DNA of 20,147 nt, from contig CAJPVJ010000827.1 of NCBI GenBank assembly GCA_905397405.1, positions 1 to 20,147 on the forward strand, read 5' to 3'. This document shows, piece by piece, positions 9,280 through 18,050 of this stretch. The stretch's first letter is position 1; each line of letters starts with the position of its first letter. The position numbers were made by a program, and so were the translations under genes. This DNA is from Oppiella nova (Eukaryota > Arthropoda > Arachnida > Sarcoptiformes > Oppiidae). The notes below the pieces were generated by a model, which saw only the letters and a list, made by a program, of their open reading frames with translations, had not been told where the DNA came from and ran no database searches.

Positions 9280-9740
9280 ATATTTCACAATATATTGATT
9301 TTATTATTAAGTTTTTATTTTAATTCAGTAACAAAATAATTACAACAAATATGATAAACAAAAGCATTTAAAAAATCAATAATTAATTATTTTAATTATA
9401 ATTATTTTTATGTCAAATGATTTTTATAGTAATAATACATTTGAACTAAATCACATTTTAAATACTATTTTCATTTTAATATTAAGTTTTATTTTAATTC
9501 AGTAACAAAATAATTACAAAAAATATGATAAACAAAAGCATTTAAAAAATCAATAATTAATTATTTTAATTATAATTATTTTTATGTCAAATGATTTTTA
9601 TAGTAATATTGCATTTGAACTAAATCACATATTAAATACTATTTTCATTTTAATATTAAGTTTTATTTTAATTCAGTAACAAAATAATTACAATAAAATT
9701 AAAATAAAGAACAATTAAAAAATCCATAATTAATCATTGA
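9267..9740. repeat. 174-bp tandem repeat, about 2.5 copies
   Basis: The phrase TTTTAATTCAGTAACAAAAT recurs with its TAATTCAGTA core at 9321, 9495 and 9669, a spacing of exactly 174 bp both times. The first two units share almost all of their sequence (for example AAAAGCATTTAAAAAATCAA and ATGTCAAATGATTTTTATAG); the third breaks off after about 70 bp. The array starts at the end of the preceding small open frame and ends about 160 bp before the channel gene. Function is unknown. Confidence 0.8.
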
Positions 9741-9903
9741 AATAAGTATAAATAGTTTTCTAGATCTTAAATAATTTATATTCAATGTAGCATTTCCATT
9801 TATAATTATTGAATTACTCGTATTTACTCGTATAAATACTAAATAATAAATTTATTAAATATATCAAAGCCAGTAACTGGGTGATAAATTATTCCAAACA
9901 ACC
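9741..9903 (+). promoter_or_regulatory. Presumed upstream region of the DEG/ENaC gene
   Basis: AT-rich sequence precedes the start codon, with a duplicated TACTCGTATTTACTCGTATAAATAC just upstream (about 9816-9840) that includes a TATAAAT box-like stretch. The start context is CAACCATGAACG. Promoter function is inferred from position only. Confidence 0.3.
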
Positions 9904-11710
9904 ATGAACGTTAACCCATCATCAAGTTATTTATGTAACTTTATTAATAATAACTTGAAAAAATTAACCAATGTTATTTATAACAATATTATAACATCGA
10001 ACACATTACTACGTACACTAATCTACCTAGTATGCAGTTCGGTAATGCTATACCAGATGTACTTTACGTGCTATGAATACTACTCTTATGAGACAGTCGT
10101 GCAAATACGTATCGAAATGGACAAGGAGAGAAAAATGCCCTCGATCAGTGTGTGTAGGCAAGTAAGTGTCATTGAGTATCTGGAAGATTTAGTGATAAAT
10201 GATCCAAAATTTGCAAAGGCTTACCCAATGAGCGTTAATGTGTTAAACATGTTTGAGCACGATCGCGCTAAATTTGACTACGAAATATCTGCCCTGGACC
10301 ATATTTCCAAGTATTTCGATATAGGAAATGGTGATTCATTTTCCAATATTGTATCTAGAAAATTAATTGATAACTGTACGGATGTATCCGGTGAGAGAAG
10401 TGTGCCATGCGATGATATTGAAAAATATAACGGTGCCGTAACTAGCCTTACTCAGAATCGTATTTGCAGAACCTACTTTTCGCAATTATATTTGTCGGCG
10501 AACGACACTGATGATTTCAAAATATACGAAAATGCTACTGAACGCGATAGTACCGAAACCATGATAGCGTGGTTAATGATTAATAACACGGACAGCGACA
10601 TTTTCATCAAGGTGCATAGTTCGCAAATGATACCAGATGCACATTTGTATAATATAGAAACGAGCCAGTACAGATTATTAGCGAATCGTACGTATGGTTT
10701 GGTGTATAATAAGAATTCAGTTAATCGTCTGGAAAGGCCTTACGATACCGATTGTGTCGATTACCACGCTAATCGTCAAAGTCATAATGATCCGTTATCT
10801 GAGCTTGGTTGTATTAATCAATGCAGAAAGTATTATTGGAAAAATATAATTGTAGACACCAACAAATGTTTGCCAATAGGTAGGGTAACTATTTATTAAT
10901 ATACCAGTTTTTCATTAATGAATTCAAAGAATTTAACTAGTAAAAGAAATTTAATATTTTCTAATATTTTTAAATCTTAATGAATTGTACATGTCAACGT
11001 AATGCAAAATGCACATGTGGGTTAATTGATCAAAATAAATATTTTAACATTAAAACAAATATTTAAACATATATTTTGATTACAGCTTGCATATATATTT
11101 AAACAAATATATTTTGTAAAAATAACATGCTCATAAAATAAATTTATTTATAGACTTGTCGTACATAATGGAGTTGGACGACCTGGCTCACCCACTGTGT
11201 AACTGTACTTTCAAAAAGTGTGACAATACCAAAAACTGCCGACTCTGCATGGAAACGCCTACCGATGACTACCGGCGCTACTCATACCAATGCGAACGAA
11301 AGTGCCGTAAATCGTGTTTCGATGAGTTCTATCAAAATAGTTTATTCGAGATAAGGGATGAAATACAAGATGCTATTTTGAGCAAGTACAAAATTAATTC
11401 TAGTGACATTGCTCCTGATACCACCTTGGTGTTCATAGCGGCAAAATATGCCGAGGAATTTCACTATGCACATACGCCCAAAATGAGCTTGTTTGATTTC
11501 GTAGCTATGATAGGTGGTTTGTTTTCATTATGGGTAGGCGCGTCGGTTATTACCCTGTTTAATGGGTTTGAATTTTTGCTGAAAAGGTGTCTAGGTAGTA
11601 AAAATTATTGTACAGCTAAGAATCGAAGACAGAGTTTTTTCAATAAAAAATTTAATACAAGATATAGAGGAAATATGAACAAAAATGTTCCTGTTAAGTA
11701 TCAATATTAA
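9904..11710 (+). CDS. DEG/ENaC family (pickpocket-like) sodium channel, two exons
   Basis: Exon 1 is 9904-10879 and exon 2 is 11154-11710, joined in phase 1 (CCAATAG/GTAGGG donor; TTTATTTATAG acceptor), giving about 510 residues, usual for arthropod pickpocket channels. Residues 36-56 form the first membrane span, followed by MPSISVC (78-84), the counterpart of the family's post-span P-x-(IV)-(ST)-(IV)-C motif. The large extracellular part holds the late cysteine-rich region (CINQC, CLPI, then CNC, CDNTKNCRLC, CERKCRKSC near 340-380). The second span, about 440-464, contains GGLFSLWVGASVITLF, with GAS (454-456) matching the G-x-S selectivity filter. The usual His-Gly gate motif before span 1 is not evident. 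Such channels are trimers passing Na+ and serve taste, touch or osmotic sensing. Nothing indicates decay. It lies inside a GR-like array, so a chemosensory role is a fair guess. Confidence 0.88.
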
Positions 11711-11838
11711 GGTTATATTTCAAATTTAAAGTTTTTTTTTAAAAAATAATATTTGACTCGTTTCGTCAAAAAGGGCGTATCTAATTTAGAATAACATATC
11801 AATGCATATTGAACTAAATGTTATCATAATACGGTTTC

Positions 11839-11844
11839 AATAAA
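11839..11844 (+). terminator. Candidate polyadenylation signal of the channel gene
   Basis: AATAAA lies about 130 bp after the channel's stop codon. In such AT-rich DNA the hexamer is common, so this is only positional support. Confidence 0.3.
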
Positions 11845-11914
11845 AAATACATTATTGCTTTAATTAAAAATAATTCACTAAACATTTAATTTCTAATTAT
11901 TTATAGACTTTTAA

Positions 11915-12530
11915 TTATTTACAAAGAATAATGTCGAAAGTGTATGTTAAGTTGCCTAAAAATTTTAAGATATAATTGGACTGATATTTGTTGAAGTAGC
12001 ACTTTTGCACGCGATTCATGCCATCCATCATCTCCTCGGCCAAGGCGTAGACACACAGCACGTACGGCCGCCAACCGCTCATACCAATCGGAGGCTTATC
12101 CCGCGGCTCATCCGACACGTACAGCCCCTCCAGCCTATCGGCCGCGTCGCTGAACTGTTTATAGACTACCTGTGCTTCGGCCCTCCCGTTACCCCCAAGG
12201 TCACCCTCTGGGCTGTCATTATGGTCGTCCCATACGAGCAGATGTCCGGCCCATTTGGCGACCCTCGCAAACCTTTCGGCTGACGATGTAAGGATAGAAA
12301 CACGCGGTCGACACCACAATGGCCTGGCTCACTTTGCCCCAGTAATAGTCCCGGGGTAAATTGGCGTACTCGTACCACCAACTTTGGATTGCGGCCATTG
12401 CCTCCCTGTCCGCCATTAGTGGATTCACTCTGGCGGTGAATATAGATCTAAGCGCCGGTAGAGGGTATTTACGGGTGCCGTTGTTGAGCGTGGAAACAGC
12501 ATGCTCACTTTTAGCGTATTCATTGAACAT
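11915..12530 (-). pseudogene. Bacterial-type class I terpene synthase, N-terminal half, frameshifted
   Basis: On the minus strand an ATG at 12528-12530 opens a frame reading MFNEYAKSEHAV..., then YPLPALRSIFTARVNPLM and WWYEYANL, resembling the N-terminal lP...pF..r.NP......W pattern of microbial sesquiterpene synthases. Around 12285-12293, after ACFYP, the frame must shift by one base to continue SSAERFARVAKWAGHLLVW. The next residues are DDHNDSPEGD; DDHND (12215-12229) fits the metal-binding DDxxD motif that holds Mg2+ and the substrate diphosphate. The frame continues to ...MNRVQKCYFNKYQSNYILKF and a stop at 11915. The second metal site (NSE/DTE) is absent, so the C-terminal half is missing. 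The DNA is strongly GC-rich for this locus (12061-12120 is 38 of 60 G+C). Lateral origin is likely. A sequencing error could explain the shift, but not the missing half. Confidence 0.68.
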
Positions 12531-13212
12531 ATCTGACTACTTGTTTATTATCTGGGTTTTAAAAAAATGAAATAAAGTTTTAAATATAGATATTAAACTA
12601 CATTTACAATGGAAAGTAAGTATCAGTTATCAGGAGTTTTTAGATTTCTATGAAAATAATTATTGTATTAAGAATTTCCTATTTGGTTTATATGTACTTA
12701 ATAATTAACGTAATAAAATTAATTATTTTATTTTTTTTTTAAATATCATTTGGTTTTAAGGGTGGTAAATTTTAAAAATAACTACAGTACAAGTACAGTT
12801 TGAGTTATTAATAAATGAAAATAAATTTAATTAATTTAGTACATCAAATAATTATTTTAATATGCTAAAATAGTTTATAATTAATGTTTAAATTAAATAA
12901 ATTGTTTCAAATTACCGGGATATTTTAAAATAATGAACTTTTTAATTTTAGATAAATATTTAATAATAACAACAAAACTGTAATGTGAGCAAATAATTAA
13001 TTATATTTTTAAATTATTTTATATTACTAATAAATTTTAAGTATATTTTTAATATTTTTCAGATTCATTAAGATTTATGAATTATAAATTTTTCATAATA
13101 TATTTTCAAAACTTAAAAAATATTTCACAACACAGTCAAATCATTATTCATTTTTAAAAACCTAATAACTATAATCAATAAATATTTTTAAATGAATAGA
13201 TTTTAAAATATA
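12531..13212. other. Spacer grading into the upstream region of the gene at 13778
   Basis: No gene is seen. A block at about 12911-12992 (ACCGGGATATTTTAAAATAATGAAC through AAAACTGTAATGTGAGCAA) recurs in altered form near 15559-15640 and 17139-17222, showing that upstream sequences were duplicated with the genes. From about 13100 it is nearly identical to 560-677 before copy 1. Confidence 0.5.
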
Positions 13213-13420
13213 ATATGAGCTAGGGACAACCATAGTAACGTTAGCTATTTTTATTAATACTTTAAAATCCAGTAATATTTTAACTTGATAAGTTATAATA
13301 CTACTCGTTTACCTTAAACCTATGAATATTTTATGAATAATTGACTTTTGTATAAAATTAATAATTAGATATAATAAATATAAAATAACTAACGTTACTA
13401 TGGTTGTCCCTAGCTCATAT
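13213..13420. repeat. Inverted repeat (hairpin 2), 39-bp arms, 130-bp spacer
   Basis: Arms 13213-13251 and 13382-13420 differ at one position. It begins ATATGAGCTAGGGACAACC and ends with its complement. It occupies the same place as the hairpin at 678-872: the sequences on both sides (AAAATATAAT on the left, ACTGTCCTTGTGG and GCATTCAGTTGAATATAGT on the right) match those around that hairpin, while the stem sequences do not. Confidence 0.85.
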
Positions 13421-13568
13421 ACTGTCCTTGTGGGTATTAGCATTCAGTTGAATATAGTAGTTCAAAATTATATTATATAATACATTTTTAAATCGTCATT
13501 AAAGTTGAATATATTAAGTTAAATATAACAATGAAATAACAATAAATATTTTGGCATTTCACAATCTA

Positions 13569-13777
13569 TTTCAAAACACAATCATTAGCTAATCATTAAT
13601 CACTTTTAATGACGCAAATAATGTTCATTATTTAATATTTTTAAATCGATAGATATTAATAACAAAATCAATTGTCCTTGTAGTTATTGTCATACAATAT
13701 AATATACAGTTGTTGTATAAAATCATATTTTATTCTAAGTCAACATTAAATATGAATATTCTATATCTATTGTAATA
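13569..13777 (+). promoter_or_regulatory. Conserved upstream block (gene at 13778)
   Basis: It is nearly identical to 1021-1229, including TTTCAAAACACAATCATTAG, TGACGCAAATAAT, AATTGTCCTTGTAGTTATTG and the leader TCAACATTAAATATGAATAT. A degenerate earlier box lies at 13123. Regulatory function is inferred from recurrence. Confidence 0.4.
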
Positions 13778-15245
13778 ATGAAAGTAAATCCATCTAGTAA
13801 CTCTATCAATGTGCATAAGCGTCTACCAAAATCCCTGGTCATCCCAAGGGCAGGTACACACTTATATAGTATTGGTCTAACCTTTTATAAGCCATCAAAT
13901 GCTGGAAAGAGAAATATTATTAATAATCCATATTTTCTTATGATTCTTGTATTGATATCAATAGTAAAACTAATTATATTACTTATAATTCCGGAGCAAA
14001 ATCAAGAATTTTATGCTATTGTTGGTGATCTAGCATACTTTTTTGGTATCCGTTTTGAAGTATCATTTCTTATTATACTTGGCATTAGTCTAGCATTTTT
14101 ATCACAAATAGTTAACTATTATTACTATATTCATGGCATAAATCCGATTGATTTGCGAGTATTTTCGATGCTTTCGGGTTTAATAACACCCATTAGTATT
14201 GGGATTCACGACAAACTAGTTGTCTATAAATTGCTTACATTTAGCCGGAAATCTATTACTATTACAGAGCGACTAATAAAACTAATAAATCTTTTAATTT
14301 TTATGCTATTTCTAATAATATTTTCGATAAAATTATCAGGGAATCAAATTATATTTATAGCCATTGCGTATGCTATTATATGGACATTTTTATTTGCCTA
14401 TTGTAATAATGTTATTATATTTCAAATTATCTATTATTCAATAATTGCATATTATTTATACTTGAAGATTCAATCAGTTAACAAAAATCTGATTATTTTT
14501 AATAATAACAGTATTTATAGAAATATTATTGAATTAAACACAATATTTATTGAGATTAACGGGTATAATAAGAATTATTGGTCAATATATTTGGCTAAAT
14601 ATTGGATAGTAATAAGTCTCATAATTGCATTATTACTTTATATCGCAATATTTGATAAAATATTACTTATTATAAAACTAACAGCACTTATGGTTAGCAT
14701 TGAATTTTTTCTTTCACTACTATTTATTATACACTTTTCATCGCTACTAAATCAACAAAATATGAAATCATATAAAATATTAAATACAATGTTCAGTGAA
14801 TTAAAACGTGACATTAAGATTAAAATCAAGGTATTTATTAAGCTTAAGAATAATTTTTAATTGTATTAATATTTTATATTTTATAACCAAAAGTTAGTAT
14901 CATTGATGGAAAGGTTGGGTCAGAAAAGGGATGGATTTTATTGTTGGAAATTATTCCGTATTAACCGATTCCAGGGATTTAAAGTATGTGCTTTCTCATT
15001 AATATACATTATATAAATTATAATATAATTAAAATTAATTTATAGATAATATGTGCCATTGGTTTACTATATATTAAATTATCACGTATTAACCGATTCC
15101 AGGGATTTAAAGTATGTGCTTTCTCATTAATATACATTATATAAATTATAATATAATTAAAATTAATTTATAGATAATATGTGCCATTGGTTTACTATAT
15201 ATTAAATTATCGAAATTCTTTAATCGAATTCTATATTCTGAATGA
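13778..15245 (+). CDS. Gustatory-receptor-like seven-span protein, copy 5, with duplicated last-span exon
   Basis: Exon 1 is 13778-14830 (351 codons) and exon 2 is 14894-14983. The acceptor is CCAAAAG here instead of the family's CCGATAG. A tandem duplication (14957-15084 repeated at 15085-15212) then gives two possible third exons. 15046-15111 reads IICAIGLLYIKLS and runs in frame into RINRFQGFK with its own GTATGT donor. 15174-15245 reads IICAIGLLYIKLSKFFNRIL, then YSE and TGA. Skipping the first gives the normal protein of about 404 residues; including it adds 22 residues in frame and repeats the seventh segment. If the first is not spliced at 15112, the frame stops soon after. Exon 1 is intact and resembles copy 1, with RFEVSFLIIL and SMLSGLITPIS variants. 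Confidence 0.72.
14957..15212 (+). repeat. Tandem duplication of about 128 bp across an exon-intron-exon junction
   Basis: Units 14957-15084 and 15085-15212 are identical except at the last base. Each holds the last nine codons of exon 2, intron 2 and the first 13 codons of exon 3. The near identity shows that the event is recent. Confidence 0.92.
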
Positions 15246-16000
15246 TATAAATATGTAATTAGTAATAATTTACCAGGACATGATTTTAAATAAAACAAAT
15301 GAATAATATTCTGTAGTAATAATACGATAATATTATGTTCATATGTTTCTTGATTTTTCGGTAACCTTAAAATTATTTATTTTATTAATGTATATTAAAT
15401 GCACTTAAACCTGTAATTTAAATATTAATGCTATTTGAAATTATTTTGTAAATTTGTCAATATCATTAATTTGGTGTAAAACGTTAGCAGAATATATGTA
15501 TTAATTAATACATTTTAATGTCCCTGTAGAATAAATATTTATATAAACAAATTTGTGCAAACTATCGGGATATTTTAAAATAATTAACTTTTAAATTTTA
15601 GATTAATATTTTAATTATTGTAATGTAATTTGAGCAATGACTTGATATTTAAGATTTTTATATTATCAATTTATTTATTAATATTATTAGATATAGAGAA
15701 TATTTTGATTTATTAGAATTATTGAGAATATGACTTATGAAATACATTTCATTCTATAATTATATATATATATTGATTTTTCAAAACACAATCATTAACA
15801 AATCATTAATCACTTTCAATGACACAAATAGTCGTCATCATATAATATTTTTTAATGGATATACAGTATATTAAAAACAAAATCAATTGTCATTGAAGTT
15901 ATTGCCATGCAATATAATATACAGTAGTTGTATTGAATTATATTTCATAACACATTTTTAAGTCAACGTTATATATTAATATTTTAGAACTATTATAGTA
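15246..16000 (+). other. Spacer and upstream block of the truncated copy 6
   Basis: No gene is seen up to the start at 16001. It contains the duplicated block TATCGGGATATTTTAAAATAATT (about 15562), the family box TTTCAAAACACAATCATTAA at 15779, and a leader (TTAAGTCAACGTTATATATT) shared with the stub at 17559. Confidence 0.5.
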
Positions 16001-16483
16001 ATGAAAGTAAATCCATCTAGTAAGTCTATCAATGTGTATAAGCGTATACCAACATCCCTGGTCATCCCAAGGGCAGGTTCACACCTATATAGTATTGGTC
16101 TAACCTTTTATAAGCCATCAAATGCTGGAAAGAGAAATATTATTAATAATCCATATTTTTATATGATTCTTGTATTGATAACAATATTACGACAAATAAT
16201 ATTACTTACAATTCCGGAACAAAATCAAGATTTTTATGTCATTGTAGGTGATCTAGCATACTTTGTTGGCATACACTTTGAAGGGTCATTTCTTTTAATA
16301 CTCAGCATTAGTCTCGCATTTTTATCACAAATAGTTAACTATTATTACTATATTCATGGCATAAATCCTATTGATTTGCGTATATTTCATATACTTTCGG
16401 GTTTAATAACACCCATTAGTATTGGGATTCACGAGAAACTAGTTGTTTAAAAATTGCTTACATTTAGTCGGAAATAACTGATG
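16001..16483 (+). pseudogene. Gustatory-receptor-like pseudogene, copy 6 (5' fragment)
   Basis: It starts MKVNPSSKSINVYKRIPTS, and its first 159 bases match copy 2 (3915-4073) exactly. It then switches to a stretch matching copy 3 (LITILRQIILLTIPEQNQ). The frame ends at a TAA (16448-16450) where intact copies have TAT in VVYKL. Homology continues through CTTACATTTAGTCGGAAA and stops abruptly near 16483, so about two thirds of exon 1 and both later exons are absent. At most 149 residues with two membrane segments could be made. The sequence after the break belongs to the upstream region of another copy, so a deletion probably joined two units. Confidence 0.85.
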
Positions 16484-16992
16484 ACATACATCAGGCACGT
16501 ACAGAAATTTTAAAATCCCCAAAATAGTGATGTATTATAGTACTAAACTTATTAGTTATCTACAGCACTAGTATTTAATTTATTCAAATATTTTGTTTAC
16601 TTTGATAAACATGCAGTGTATTTATTATAGTATTGTAAGATATATTTATACATATTTAAAGAAATATCATTAAAATCATTAATGCATTATTAAAGCAAAA
16701 TCTAATTATATTAAATGGTATTAAATATTCCTGTACATTACTATTATAATAGTAACTAAAAATATACTAACAAGAAAGCAGCTATAAAAATAATTACTAT
16801 TTCAAAACACAATCACTAATTAATAACGCAAATAGACATCATTATATTAATATATAATCTAATTCTTAATGGATCAATATTAATAATAATTTAATTGTCA
16901 TTGTATTTATTAATATACATTTGTGTAATATATTCTTTATCATAGTGTACAGTAAATGTTAATATTTTAAAGTTTGATATATAAAAATAATA
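16484..16992 (+). other. Upstream-type sequence of a lost gene copy
   Basis: From about 16660 it is paralogous to 2860-2985 (AAAATCATTAATGCATTATTAAAG, TATTAAATATTCCTGTACATTA), followed by the family box at 16800 (TTTCAAAACACAATCACTAA) and a leader-like stretch. The 180 bp just after 16483 is unrecognised. Confidence 0.5.
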
Positions 16993-17014
16993 ATTAAAGT
17001 AAATCCATAATAAG
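16993..17014 (+). pseudogene. Stub of a GR-like gene start, ATG lost
   Basis: ATAATTAAAGTAAATCCATAATAAG aligns with the family start ATAATGAAAGTAAATCCATCTAGTAAG. The start codon has become ATT and three to four bases are gone. Nothing of the family follows. It stands at the expected distance after the upstream box at 16800. Confidence 0.6.
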
Positions 17015-17558
17015 TTGTGTACAAAAAAATCCATTGGCTTTCTATACGACCTGGGTGTAACAATGTATATTAGTTATTAAATTAATTTTAATGTTTTTTC
17101 TAAAATAAATATTTATTTAAAGAAAATGGGTTCAAATTATGGGGATATTGTAAAATAATAAATGTTATCTTACTTGTTAGTTCAATATTTTAATAATAAC
17201 ATCAACACTGTAATGTAAGGAATAAACATATATTTAATACTATTTTTAATTAATTTATATTATAATCATTTTTAAGTATATTTATAGTATTTCCTAGATT
17301 CATAAAGAATCGTGAAATAAATTTCACAATATATTTTAGCAATTTAAAATATATTTCAAAACACAATCATTAAAGAATCATTAGTCATTTTAAAAAACCA
17401 AATAACAATCATCATTAACATTTTAAAATAAATAGATATTAAAAACAGAATAAATGATCTTCGTTGCCATTAGTATGTAGTTGAATATAATAGTAAATAA
17501 TTATATAATACATTTTTAAGTCAACGTTATATATTAATATTTTAGAGCTATTATAATA
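17015..17558 (+). other. Upstream-type sequence of another lost copy
   Basis: It contains the duplicated block ATGGGGATATTGTAAAATAATAA (about 17140), AACATCAACACTGTAATGTAAG, the family box at 17354 and a leader nearly identical to the one before 16001. It has no hairpin where the paralogous regions at 678 and 13213 have one (around 17440-17455), so it looks like an unoccupied version of that site. Confidence 0.5.
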
Positions 17559-17630
17559 ATGAAAGTAAATCCATCTAGTAAATCTATCAATTATATACGC
17601 TATATTATTGCTATGACTGTTAAAGTATGA
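17559..17630 (+). pseudogene. Stub of a GR-like gene start (first 11 family codons)
   Basis: The ATG and next codons give MKVNPSSKSIN exactly as in copies 2 and 6. Family similarity then ends, and unrelated codons run to a TGA at 17628-17630 (24 codons in total). The leader is intact, so the locus might still be transcribed. A 23-residue product has no evident function. Confidence 0.7.
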
Positions 17631-18011
17631 AACTTAACAATATGATGTTTTTCAAACTAATATTTTTTTTATAGTTTGTTTAATTACTATCGTACTACAC
17701 TATTCCTACAGTTATATAAAAATCATTAATGTCAATTATAAAAACAAAACCACTAAAATGATATTTAATGATTTCAAGACTTTTAATGGTTAAGGTGCAT
17801 GATCAATGGTAATTGTTGGAAAGTTTTTGTATTAAACAGTAAGTATGGGATCAATACTAAATGCCTACAAACGTACTAACAAGTAAATATAATATGATAG
17901 TTAATGCAACTATAAAAGACATAATTAATCCACGTAGATATTGCTAGAAATAATTCAGACTGGACACCCTATTAAATCATTAGGTTGTAAGTAAAAATAT
18001 CAAATATAAAA
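17631..18011. other. Unassigned AT-rich sequence with a possible exon-2 trace
   Basis: No gene is seen. Around 17795-17850, GGTAATTGTTGGAAAGTTTT then TGTATTAAACAGTAAGTATGG faintly resembles exon 2 (TTTTATTGTTGGAAATTATT then CCGTATTAACAG). The match is short and low in complexity and may be chance. Confidence 0.25.
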
Positions 18012-18050
18012 AAATTTAAAGATATAATTGGACTGATATTTATTGCAGTA
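18012..18050 (-). pseudogene. Scrap of a terpene-synthase-like exon
   Basis: Read on the minus strand, it encodes YCNKYQSNYIFKF, matching YFNKYQSNYILKF at the end of the terpene synthase remnant near 11960-12000. The DNA shares GATATAATTGGACTGATATTT exactly. Similarity fades on both sides, and no DDxxD region is found nearby. It suggests that a second copy of the gene once lay here. It is short, so confidence is limited. Confidence 0.5.

Noticed and set aside
9267-9740. CRISPR-like or satellite array
   Set aside because: There are only two and a half long units without spacers, in a eukaryotic setting.
12005-12570. Open frames on the plus strand (12005-12283, 12361-12570) and minus frame 12166-12381
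   Set aside because: They overlap the terpene synthase remnant and stay open only because that segment is GC-rich. Their translations show no family features, while the two minus frames together show a metal-binding motif and a helical pattern.
12611-12655. Short plus frame starting ATGGAAAGTAAGTATCAG
   Set aside because: Only 14 codons to a stop, with no family match. The GTAAGTAT donor-like string is suggestive, but no partner exon is recognised.
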